A program made the translations under genes and the position numbers. A stretch of 6,382 nt of DNA, taken from Cytophagales bacterium. GTDB taxonomy: Bacteria; Bacteroidota; Bacteroidia; Cytophagales; Cyclobacteriaceae. The notes under the pieces are model-generated. The model did not search any database. It had not been told where the DNA came from and was given only the letters and a program-made list of their open reading frames with translations. Positions 1-6,382 of this stretch are shown piece by piece (positions within the stretch are counted from its first letter, which is position 1; every line of letters begins with the position of its first letter). The stretch covers positions 1 to 6,382 of the forward strand of contig JAJCYK010000589.1 of the NCBI GenBank assembly GCA_029262935.1. Reading direction: 5' to 3'.

Positions 1-1861
1 AATGAGTAATCTTCCCCAATGATTCTTTATCCTTGAATGCTTGAGCCTTTATTTCCATTCCTTCTCTTACTACGAAAGGGCTTTGATATTTGAAAGTAGT
101 AGTATCCGGATCCGTACCATCTAAGGTATAGTAATAATCTAAGTGGTTCACCTCAGAAGTTAAGGTCAACTCTATTCCCTCAGGAACACCCTTATGTTGA
201 ATATTAACGTCAAAGGCACTGGTAGCATAACGGACCTCCATGGCGTCCAGACGTTTAAGTTGTCCTTGAAGTCTCGGAAAAAATTCATCCCAATCTTGCC
301 GTTCTTCTGGGGTCCAGGCATTTTCGGCAATTGCAAATAATCTGGGAAAGGTCATGTAGGTCAATTTTCCCCAGTCTGTTATGGATTCTGTCCAAAGGTT
401 TGCCTGAGTACCTATCACCTTTGCTGCTTGCTCTGAGCTAAAATTTTCAGGTATCAGTTGGTAATTGTAGGCTTCACTCAATAACATTCTAGAATATCCT
501 AAATTTGGTTCTTGGTCGTCTGGGCCTTGTTTTAAATCCAGATAACAATATTTTGCCGGCGTCATGATTACGTCATGGCCAGATTCGGCCGCAATAATAC
601 CACCTTCTTCACCTCGCCAGGACATTACTGTGGCGTTTGGGGCTAGTCCTCCTTCCAATATCTCATCCCACCCAATCATCTTTTTGCCGCCTGCATTTAT
701 AATTTCTTCTACTCTTTTAACAAAGTAGCTTTGCAACTCTTGCTCATCCTTCAATCCCTCCTCGCGTATTCTCTGTTGGGCATGTGGGTCAAGCTTCCAT
801 TGTTCTTTGTTGCATTCGTCACCCCCGATATGAATGTAGTCATAAGGAAAGAGGGCCATCACTTCCTCCAAAACGTCTTTTACAAATTCAAAAGTTAATT
901 CCTTTCCCGGATTGTAAGTGTTATTTTTAAATACGCCTCCGGTGGCCACATAAGGGGCAGCATTCACGCATCCTATTTCAGGATATGCTGCAATCGTTGC
1001 TTGAGCATGCCCAGGCATGTCTATTTCGGGTATGATTTCGATATTTCTATCCTTAGCGTATAGAATGATTTCCTGGATATCCTTTTTCGTGTAAAATCCT
1101 CCATAGTCAGCTACGTCTCCCGGTTGTTGTACGGCTCTGCCCCACCAGTTTGAAATGTTTTCATCATAATTGATATGATCAACTCTCCAAGCCCCTATCT
1201 CAGTGAGTTTTGGATAATCTTCAATTTCGATTCTCCAGCCTTGATCATCGGTCAAATGCCAATGAAAGCGATTTAACTTTAGCCCTGCCATGATATCTAA
1301 AACCGCCTTCACTTCTTCTTTATTGAACCAATGCCTGGATACGTCAAGCATAAAACCGCGCCAAGGAAAAGCCGGGGCATCTTCAATATGAAGCGCTGGT
1401 ACTGCCCATGCGGGTCGATTCAAAACACTTTTTGAAAAGAAATCTGCAGGAAACAATTGCAGCAATGTCTGTATTCCATAAAGCCATCCGGCTTTACCTG
1501 ATGCTTGAATATTGATACCGTCAGGCGTTACATCCAATGCGTACGCCTCGTTAGGTAAATCGGAGTTTGTGGTGAATATCAATTCAGCGGTTTGCGGATC
1601 CTTAACTACCTGTGGTGTCCACGACCCAATAGCCGCGAAGTACTTTAGAAAATTATTGGCCAATTGTTCCTGAGCGCTGTCCTGAACAAGAATTCGTACT
1701 TCTTGGTCAAATACGAACAACCCCGAATCCACCATTAGGGACAGTGGTTGAGGGATCAAAGAAATGGGTGCCACTTCCAAATCAATGTTGTGGGTCTGGT
1801 GACAGGACCATAATGCACCACTCAATAGTGTGCCCAGAAGTATTAGCTTAAATCTTGACAA
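1..1861 (-). CDS. GH20 beta-N-acetylhexosaminidase lipoprotein, 3' end cut by window
   Basis: Glycoside hydrolase family 20 exo-enzyme, expected to remove terminal beta-GlcNAc or GalNAc from chitin oligomers or glycans by substrate-assisted catalysis. The frame is open for 620 codons to the left edge. Residues 1-20 form a lipoprotein signal (MSRFK, a hydrophobic run, then LWSC with Cys20), so an envelope location is likely. A GH20b-type N-terminal domain covers about 30-160 and the catalytic barrel about 163-535. Conserved family motifs are WRGFMLD (167-173), FHWHLTDDQGWR (199-210), EIDMPGH (279-285), HIGGDE (344-349), GWDEIL (397-402) and NLWTE (488-492). By family knowledge Asp348 orients the acetamido group and Glu349 is the acid/base, so the enzyme looks active. 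A chitobiase C-terminal-like segment begins near 565 (YTLDGTDP, 578-585). The TTG start is required because an in-frame TAA lies directly upstream, and the first ATG (codon 43) would delete the signal peptide. It is the second gene after the cytochrome/HEAT gene. Specificity (chitin, N-glycan or glycosaminoglycan) cannot be told. Confidence 0.95.
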   Translation of the reverse strand, partial: MSRFKLILLGTLLSGALWSCHQTHNIDLEVAPISLIPQPLSLMVDSGLFVFDQEVRILVQDSAQEQLANNFLKYFAAIGSWTPQVVKDPQTAELIFTTNSDLPNEAYALDVTPDGINIQASGKAGWLYGIQTLLQLFPADFFSKSVLNRPAWAVPALHIEDAPAFPWRGFMLDVSRHWFNKEEVKAVLDIMAGLKLNRFHWHLTDDQGWRIEIEDYPKLTEIGAWRVDHINYDENISNWWGRAVQQPGDVADYGGFYTKKDIQEIILYAKDRNIEIIPEIDMPGHAQATIAAYPEIGCVNAAPYVATGGVFKNNTYNPGKELTFEFVKDVLEEVMALFPYDYIHIGGDECNKEQWKLDPHAQQRIREEGLKDEQELQSYFVKRVEEIINAGGKKMIGWDEILEGGLAPNATVMSWRGEEGGIIAAESGHDVIMTPAKYCYLDLKQGPDDQEPNLGYSRMLLSEAYNYQLIPENFSSEQAAKVIGTQANLWTESITDWGKLTYMTFPRLFAIAENAWTPEERQDWDEFFPRLQGQLKRLDAMEVRYATSAFDVNIQHKGVPEGIELTLTSEVNHLDYYYTLDGTDPDTTTFKYQSPFVVREGMEIKAQAFKDKESLGKITH

Positions 1862-1870
1862 TTATTCTTC
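1859..1870 (-). promoter_or_regulatory. Zero-gap stop/start junction with weak ribosome site
   Basis: On the minus strand the upstream gene ends GAAGAA-TAA and the next three bases are TTG, the start of the GH20 gene, in the same frame. The only nearby purine-rich stretch is GAAGAA, three bases before the TTG. A better AAGGA (1880-1884) is about 18 bases away, too far for normal use. The arrangement points to translational coupling, with the terminating ribosome restarting at once on a non-ATG codon. That restart is inferred. The sequence itself shows only the adjacency. Confidence 0.7.
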
Positions 1871-4800
1871 GCTTTTAAGTCCTTGTAGATAAGCCACAAC
1901 ATCTCTTACCTCCGATTTGGAAAGAATGGCATCCATTGGAGGCATGCTGGATGGAACACTTCTTCTGGAGCTAATATCTGATTTGGCGATTGTTTGAAAT
2001 CCGCTGTTACCTAACTTCAAACGTAAAGAATCAGCTGTTTCCTCCATGGCCACTCCAGTAATGTTGCTGTCATCATTGAGATTCAAAGTGACCACTTCAT
2101 ATCCAGCAGCATACTGAGCACTAGGCGCTACTACCGCAGTAAGCAACTGTATTGGAGAAAGTCTATCTGCCACTCCAGCTAAGCCAGGGCCTGCAGTACC
2201 ACCTACTTCAAATACAGTATGACAACGAACGCATTGCGCAGCTTCATTTTCATAGAAAATCCTGCCACCACTACTAGCGTTGCCTCCCGCAAGCGTTTCC
2301 AAAAATGGGCTGAGCGGATCATCTTGGGATTTTCCCCGTTCATATGCTTCCACCTTAGAGGCTAAACCAGCATCACCTTGTGCCTTGGAAGCTTCCAGAA
2401 CATCTAACCGAATTTCCGGATCCACCCGTCCATTGCGTAATCGATCCAAATACGTATTTAATACGGCTACAGCTGCCGGCACCTTTAAGGTGCCTAGGCT
2501 GGCTATTGCGGCCTGCTTTTCCTGGTAAGTTCCTTTGTTTAAAATTTTCTGAAACAAAGCCACCGCTTGATCTGGAAGAATATCTGATTGAGGTACAATG
2601 GTTAAGGCTGCAGATCTAACTTGCTGATCGGAATCAGTAAAGGCCAATTCTAAGGCTCGGTTTAAACTCGGAGCACCTAGTTTAAAAAGTGCTTCTAAGC
2701 TTGATTGACGCACTTTTGCGTTTTGATCGGACGTAATGGCGGTCAGTAATGCCGCTTCAGTACTAGTAATACCCAACTTCCCTGCAGCCTTGGCGGCGGC
2801 TATTTGCACCAGATCTTCATCTGTTTCCAGTAAAGTCGTCATAACTTCCGACAATTGTGCTTTTACTAAGGCGTCATCTCTCTCTACTACCCCACGGTAT
2901 CTGCCATCAACCCGGTCGAAGACCGAAGGCTTTCCCCAACCACTCAGGGCGTCTAAGGCCTCTGCGCGCATAGCAGCAGGGGCAATGGTACTCATAACAT
3001 AATCTTGTAAACGTTTGCTACTTTCAACTCCTCCAACTCTAAGGTTAGCGCTAATGGCCCTGCGCACCAATGGTTCTGAGCTATACATGGTATCTGCTAA
3101 CACTGCTGCCAACGCGGGCAATGCAGCTTCAATGGAGAAGTCATCATTTATGGCTCGAGCCGCTTCTGTAACGATAAACTCATCTTGATCCTGTAAAAAT
3201 TCTGATACTTGAGGGCTGTTCATGCGTCGCAATGCGACTACCGCCACAGTTTTTAGTGCCTTAGAAGGGCTGTCCTTCAATGCCACCATAGCAGATACAT
3301 CCCCAATCCGGCCCAAGGCAATCATGGCGGCATGCCGTAACCATAAATCTTGATCATTGTTTCGGCGCACCAGTTCAATAATAGGTTCAACCGCAGGTTG
3401 GTATTCGATTCGCCCAAGAGCCTCGCAAGCATATAATTGTACTCTTAAGGAAGGATGGGCTAGCAATGGCACCAAAGCTTCACCTGCTTCTGGGTATTTG
3501 ACGTCACCTAAGATCTTTGCTGCTTGGGCTGCAATTTCGTCATCTCCATCTTGTAATAAGGGCAGCAGAGTCGCAGCATTTGACAATTTTTGCGAACGTG
3601 CCATTTGCCCAATGCCCCAAATCCCATGCACACGCGCCAATTGATGATCTTGTGCTATCGCGTCGTTTAACGCTTTCAGGCCTTTCCCACCCCTAGTTAC
3701 TAATTCGAATTGTGCTTTTTGTCGAATACGCATGTCTTGGTGCTTGAGGTATTCCTGAAGCTGATCAAGGTTGCTTTCGTTAAAATCGGTTTGAATGATT
3801 GCTTTGGTTTGTTGTCTTAGCTCCGTATTCGCACCGCCAGGAACATCCATCTTCCAAATCCTACCACCATCATTGGTATCCCAACCGTCGATCCAGTCGC
3901 CAATGTATAGGGCTCCCTCTGGACCAAAATCAAGTCCAGTAGGCAGAATCCCTTTTACTAACTGTTGCGTTTCATCTAGTACAAAGGAGGCTCCTTCAGG
4001 TTTTAAGGAGAAGGCATGCACTGGGCTTAGTGCAGGCGTACCTCTAAACTCCGCTACAAAAAAGTGATCGTAATAGCTCTCATTTAGGGCCGTACCTGGA
4101 TTATAAACCAACCCTGTAGGACCGTTTACATAATTTTGAATAGGAGGAAGAATATAAGCTGCTTGCCCCTCCCAATGAGGAACGTGTAATTTTTCGTCCA
4201 TCCATACTTTATAACTGTTGTTGTCTGGGTCTGTATATTTGCCAAATTGCCAATTGATACGCCATCCGGTTTCTGATCCATTGATCAAGTGTACTAAGCG
4301 CTCTCTTTCACCCTGGTGATCTCCGTCATTATCTACAGAAATAAGGTTGCCGTATTTATCGAAGGCAAACTCATGAGTATTTCTTACACCTGATGAATAC
4401 ACTTCAAAACCACTTCCATCATATTCCGCGCGTACAATGACCCCTCTATTAGGGTACTTCCAACGTTTTCCATCTTGGTCTACTACATTCATTCCAATAT
4501 CTCCAATGCCCCACCAGATTCTGCCGTCTGGGCCAACTTTGGCTCCGGACATACCATGAGCTCCAAAGCCAATGTGTACGGCAAAACCATGGCTAATGGA
4601 AGTCACCTGGTCGGCTATTCCATCTTTATCACGATCCTGAGTCCTCCAAAGGTCAGGGCCTACAGAAATAAAGACCTCACCATTGTGAGCCTCCACCCCG
4701 TTGGCTAAATCGGTAATTTCTTCATTAAAGTCCTCTAGATACATCTGGGAGCGATCCGCATAGCCATCACCGGAAACATCTTCAACAAACCACACTTGTT

Positions 4801-5290
4801 CCTTTTCTACGGTGAGATCTTTCCAATCCAGAGTTCCATCTTCATTTAAGTCCTTAAGAAATCGTTCGCCCTCTTCATTCTGCTCGGCAAAGGTTTCTCT
4901 CAAAAATGCCCGTCGATCTTCCACGGATTGAAATGATATGGAAGCAGTCATCCAATTCCGGTGACTTCGGATATCGAACTCAGAATTTGCCAATCTAGTA
5001 CCACTAGTGAAAAATATACGTCCCTGTTCGTCAACACTGATGGCAATAGGGTCTTCCACCAATGTGTCTCCTGCCCACAGCTGTACTTCCAAACCATCTG
5101 CTATTTCTAAGGACACTTCTTCGGTTATTTGTCGGGCAATTTCAGAGGCTTGCGCATCTTCTAATGACACGGACTTGCTAGGGTAAATTTGTTCAATCTT
5201 TTGATCACACCCGGAGAGTAAGGTGCCAATCAGTACCACAATTAACCAGTGCTTAGACCAGGAATACCAATTCAGTTTTGAGCAATACAT
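1862..5290 (-). CDS. PVC-type haem-binding lipoprotein: dehydrogenase-like propeller, HEAT repeats, cytochrome c
   Basis: Complete 1142-residue protein. The N-terminus is a lipoprotein signal: hydrophobic 15-25, then LLSGC with Cys28 as the lipidated residue. Residues about 60-485 resemble the 'putative membrane-bound dehydrogenase' propeller family, distantly related to glucose/sorbosone dehydrogenases. Motifs include VGPDGRIWWGIGD (252-264), NTHEFAFD (304-311), TGLVYNPGT (392-400) and GLDFGPEGALYIGDW (452-466). Acidic Asp-rich loops of EF-hand/thrombospondin type lie at 147-158, 171-180, 219-227 and 320-328 and probably bind calcium. Residues about 505-985 are HEAT-like helical repeats, for example 585-598, 616-628, 651-663, 827-840 and 859-872. 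The C-terminal domain (about 1003-1140) is a PVC-type cytochrome c: C1020-V-R-C1023-H1024 binds haem, and M1116 or M1119 in SMPPMD may be the sixth ligand. The likely role is periplasm-side oxidation of a sugar or related compound with electrons leaving through the haem. Substrate and cofactor are unknown. The ATG is the only plausible start, as an in-frame TAG lies 16 codons upstream with no other start codon between. First gene of the operon with GH20. Confidence 0.93.
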   Translation of the reverse strand: MYCSKLNWYSWSKHWLIVVLIGTLLSGCDQKIEQIYPSKSVSLEDAQASEIARQITEEVSLEIADGLEVQLWAGDTLVEDPIAISVDEQGRIFFTSGTRLANSEFDIRSHRNWMTASISFQSVEDRRAFLRETFAEQNEEGERFLKDLNEDGTLDWKDLTVEKEQVWFVEDVSGDGYADRSQMYLEDFNEEITDLANGVEAHNGEVFISVGPDLWRTQDRDKDGIADQVTSISHGFAVHIGFGAHGMSGAKVGPDGRIWWGIGDIGMNVVDQDGKRWKYPNRGVIVRAEYDGSGFEVYSSGVRNTHEFAFDKYGNLISVDNDGDHQGERERLVHLINGSETGWRINWQFGKYTDPDNNSYKVWMDEKLHVPHWEGQAAYILPPIQNYVNGPTGLVYNPGTALNESYYDHFFVAEFRGTPALSPVHAFSLKPEGASFVLDETQQLVKGILPTGLDFGPEGALYIGDWIDGWDTNDGGRIWKMDVPGGANTELRQQTKAIIQTDFNESNLDQLQEYLKHQDMRIRQKAQFELVTRGGKGLKALNDAIAQDHQLARVHGIWGIGQMARSQKLSNAATLLPLLQDGDDEIAAQAAKILGDVKYPEAGEALVPLLAHPSLRVQLYACEALGRIEYQPAVEPIIELVRRNNDQDLWLRHAAMIALGRIGDVSAMVALKDSPSKALKTVAVVALRRMNSPQVSEFLQDQDEFIVTEAARAINDDFSIEAALPALAAVLADTMYSSEPLVRRAISANLRVGGVESSKRLQDYVMSTIAPAAMRAEALDALSGWGKPSVFDRVDGRYRGVVERDDALVKAQLSEVMTTLLETDEDLVQIAAAKAAGKLGITSTEAALLTAITSDQNAKVRQSSLEALFKLGAPSLNRALELAFTDSDQQVRSAALTIVPQSDILPDQAVALFQKILNKGTYQEKQAAIASLGTLKVPAAVAVLNTYLDRLRNGRVDPEIRLDVLEASKAQGDAGLASKVEAYERGKSQDDPLSPFLETLAGGNASSGGRIFYENEAAQCVRCHTVFEVGGTAGPGLAGVADRLSPIQLLTAVVAPSAQYAAGYEVVTLNLNDDSNITGVAMEETADSLRLKLGNSGFQTIAKSDISSRRSVPSSMPPMDAILSKSEVRDVVAYLQGLKSEE

Positions 5291-5311
5291 TTCACGGTAG
5301 CGTTTAAATGG

Positions 5312-5332
5312 ATTTTGTAGGAGCTACAAAAT
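5312..5332 (-). promoter_or_regulatory. Perfect 9-3-9 inverted repeat in leader of the cytochrome/HEAT gene
   Basis: The arms are ATTTTGTAG and CTACAAAAT with a three-base GAG spacer on the plus strand, matching at all nine positions. The element ends 21 bases before the ATG of the minus-strand lipoprotein gene. It could be a dimeric repressor operator overlapping the promoter or early leader, or an RNA hairpin in the 5' untranslated region. It is not a classical terminator because no T-run follows on either strand. The regulator is unknown. Confidence 0.5.
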
Positions 5333-5366
5333 TTAGTCATCCATACAAATTAGTAAACTCTGTAGG

Positions 5367-5376
5367 TTTCATGAAA
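5367..5376. repeat. 10-bp perfect palindrome TTTCATGAAA
   Basis: A perfect two-fold symmetric decamer about 77 bases upstream of the cytochrome/HEAT gene start and 132 upstream of CotH. It could be a small operator. A single 10-bp palindrome in AT-rich intergenic DNA can also arise by chance. Confidence 0.25.
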
Positions 5377-5411
5377 TTTAATAGCCAATTGTATGTAGAA
5401 TTTTAAAATTT

Positions 5412-5424
5412 GGGTGATTCACCC
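5412..5424. promoter_or_regulatory. 13-bp palindrome GGGTGA-T-TCACCC, possible operator
   Basis: Six-base GC-rich arms flank a single central T in otherwise AT-rich DNA, nearly midway between the two divergent starts (84 bases before CotH, 121 before the minus-strand gene). The odd-length two-fold symmetry and central position fit a binding site for a dimeric regulator acting on both genes. As an RNA hairpin the loop would be too small unless the stem shortens. The regulator is not identifiable. Confidence 0.35.
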
Positions 5425-5479
5425 TGCTAAATTGGTAGGAAAGCCAAAGTACTCCCTAGTGGATGGTCTGAAATTATGG

Positions 5480-5485
5480 TATATT
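5480..5485 (+). promoter_or_regulatory. Weak -10-like element upstream of CotH gene
   Basis: TATATT followed by G lies 23 bases before the CotH ATG and resembles a -10 hexamer (one mismatch to TATAAT) or a degenerate Bacteroidota -7 box. No good -35/-33 partner lies at the expected distance (5457-5462 reads tagtgg), so this is only a candidate. It would give a short leader of roughly 15-20 bases. Confidence 0.2.
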
Positions 5486-5508
5486 GTAAGTTAATCCGGT
5501 CCAAATAG

Positions 5509-6382
5509 ATGAATACAGTATTGCGAAGCTTGGTTACGGCCACATTTTCGTTGTTGGCTTTGGTGGCGATTGGTCAGTTTGATTCCTCTGAACTGCCAAT
5601 TATCATTATTGATACCGAAGGGAGGGTTATACCTGATGATCCCAAGATTTTAGTTGATATGGGTATTATTGACAATGGTCCAGGTCAAACCAACCATGTT
5701 GATGACCCTTTCAATAACTATGATGGCAAGATTGGAATTGAGATTAGAGGATCATCCTCGCAATCTTTTCCAAAAAAACAATACGGTGTGGAAACCAGAG
5801 ATGCCGCTGGTCTTGACCTTAATGTGAGCCTATTGGGATTTCCGGAAGAGGAGGATTGGATCCTTTATGCGCCTTATTCCGATAAAGCTTTGATAAGAAA
5901 TGTACTGACTTACCGATTGGGTAATGCCATGGGAGGTTATGCTTCCAGAACCCGGCTTTGTGAGTTGGTAATTAATGATGAATATCAGGGAGTATATGTG
6001 TTGATGGAACGGATCAAACGGGACAAGAATCGCGTCGACATTAGCAAGCTTAATGAAGACGAAATCTCCGGCGATGATCTTACCGGGGGGTACATCGTGA
6101 AGATCGATAAATTCACAGGCAGTGGTGGTGATGGTTGGGTCTCTCCGTACCCGGCAGTTGGCCGTAGTACACCAACCATCAATTTTCAATACGAATACCC
6201 CAAGTCTGAAGACATAGTACAAGAACAAAAGGAATATATAGAAAATTACGTAACAGCTTTTGAAGATGCACTTAAGAGTTCCGATTTTTTAGATGCCGCC
6301 ACAGGCTATAAGAACTGGGCGAACATGGATTCTTTTATAGACTATCTGATCATTAACGAACTCACCAAGAATGTTGATGGAT
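5509..6382 (+). CDS. Secreted CotH-kinase-family protein, 3' end cut by window
   Basis: The N-terminal 291 residues of a CotH-family protein. The family is named for the Bacillus spore-coat kinase CotH and is structurally related to secretory Fam20-type kinases. Bacterial relatives outside spore formers are mostly uncharacterised secreted proteins. Residues 1-22 are a Sec signal peptide (MNTVLRSL, hydrophobic core, AIG before Gln23). CotH signatures follow in order: RGSSSQSFPKKQY (80-92), DWILYAPYSDKALIRN (116-131), ELVINDEYQGVYVLMERI (152-169), LTGGYIVKID (191-200) and NELTKNVDG (283-291). The NxD motif at the end probably corresponds to a catalytic-loop Asp (D290, inference). The later metal-binding acidic motif would lie beyond the window. 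The start is firm: TAG sits in frame directly before the ATG. There is no clear Shine-Dalgarno sequence, as is usual in Bacteroidota. It is divergent from the cytochrome/GH20 operon. Whether a type IX secretion C-terminal domain is present cannot be seen. Confidence 0.9.
   Translation, partial: MNTVLRSLVTATFSLLALVAIGQFDSSELPIIIIDTEGRVIPDDPKILVDMGIIDNGPGQTNHVDDPFNNYDGKIGIEIRGSSSQSFPKKQYGVETRDAAGLDLNVSLLGFPEEEDWILYAPYSDKALIRNVLTYRLGNAMGGYASRTRLCELVINDEYQGVYVLMERIKRDKNRVDISKLNEDEISGDDLTGGYIVKIDKFTGSGGDGWVSPYPAVGRSTPTINFQYEYPKSEDIVQEQKEYIENYVTAFEDALKSSDFLDAATGYKNWANMDSFIDYLIINELTKNVDG

Larger units (their letters stand above)
5291..5508. promoter_or_regulatory. Divergent intergenic regulatory region
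   Basis: A 218-base gap separates the starts of the minus-strand operon and the plus-strand CotH gene, so it must hold the promoters for both unless transcription enters from outside. It contains three palindromic elements, listed separately, and a spaced inverted pair CATACAA (5342-5348) / TTGTATG (5389-5395). I looked for the Bacteroidota promoter pattern (TTG near -33, TAnnTTTG near -7) on both strands and found no convincing pair. No small ORF or RNA gene was recognised. Confidence 0.6.

Noticed and set aside
1733..1735. First ATG (codon 43) as the GH20 start
   Set aside because: It would remove the lipoprotein signal with Cys20 and the start of the N-terminal domain. The TTG at 1859-1861 encodes a full, sensible N-terminus.
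2280..4708. Several plus-strand open frames of 77-95 codons within 2280-4708
   Set aside because: They lie antisense to the continuous, well-conserved cytochrome/HEAT gene and show no domain, signal or start-site support.
1802..5240. Shared GTLLSG stretch in the signal peptides of the two lipoproteins as a sign of duplication
   Set aside because: The match is six hydrophobic or small residues in signal peptides, the codons differ at several positions, and the rest of the proteins are unrelated.
5312..5332. Rho-independent terminator
   Set aside because: The stem is AT-rich, no T-run follows on either strand, and it lies between divergent starts rather than after a gene.
5830..6228. Minus-strand open frames of 132 and 65 codons within 5830-6228
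   Set aside because: They are antisense to the CotH gene, whose conserved motifs fix the plus-strand frame. No recognisable protein features were seen.
1..6382. Defence system, CRISPR, mobile element, tRNA or riboswitch
   Set aside because: No repeats with spacers, transposase, terminal repeats, clover-leaf or known riboswitch core was seen. The window is nearly all explained by three envelope or secreted proteins.

Overview
The window holds three protein-coding genes and one divergent intergenic region. Two genes lie on the minus strand and look like a tight operon. One gene lies on the plus strand and is cut by the window end. No RNA genes, insertion sequences, CRISPR arrays or integration scars were seen. 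The organism is most likely a free-living, possibly marine, member of the Bacteroidota. The grounds are two Sec/SpII lipoprotein signals, a secreted CotH-type protein with an 'AIG|Q' signal-peptide end, a PVC-type haem-binding HEAT lipoprotein of the kind shared by Bacteroidota and Planctomycetes/Verrucomicrobia, and start codons without good Shine-Dalgarno sequences. A PVC-superphylum host is the main alternative. Base composition looks mid-range and even across the three genes, with no sign of recent transfer (judged by eye).

Layout. Positions 1-1861 (minus) encode a glycoside hydrolase family 20 beta-N-acetylhexosaminidase lipoprotein. It starts at a TTG, and its extreme C-terminus runs off the left edge. 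Positions 1862-5290 (minus) encode a complete 1142-residue lipoprotein. It has a sugar-dehydrogenase-like beta-propeller with acidic Ca-type loops, a long HEAT-repeat solenoid and a C-terminal c-type cytochrome domain (CVRCH). Its TAA stop is followed directly, in the same frame, by the TTG start of the hexosaminidase gene. Positions 5291-5508 are a divergent regulatory region with three palindromic elements. Positions 5509-6382 (plus) encode the N-terminal 291 residues of a secreted CotH-kinase-family protein.

Working together (inference). The hexosaminidase would release terminal N-acetylglucosamine or N-acetylgalactosamine from chitin oligomers or glycans at the cell surface or in the periplasm. 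The co-transcribed propeller-HEAT-cytochrome lipoprotein could oxidise a sugar or related product and pass electrons through its haem to the respiratory chain. Neither the substrate nor the cofactor of that protein can be read from the sequence. The divergent CotH gene shares the upstream region and may share regulation, but no functional link is shown.
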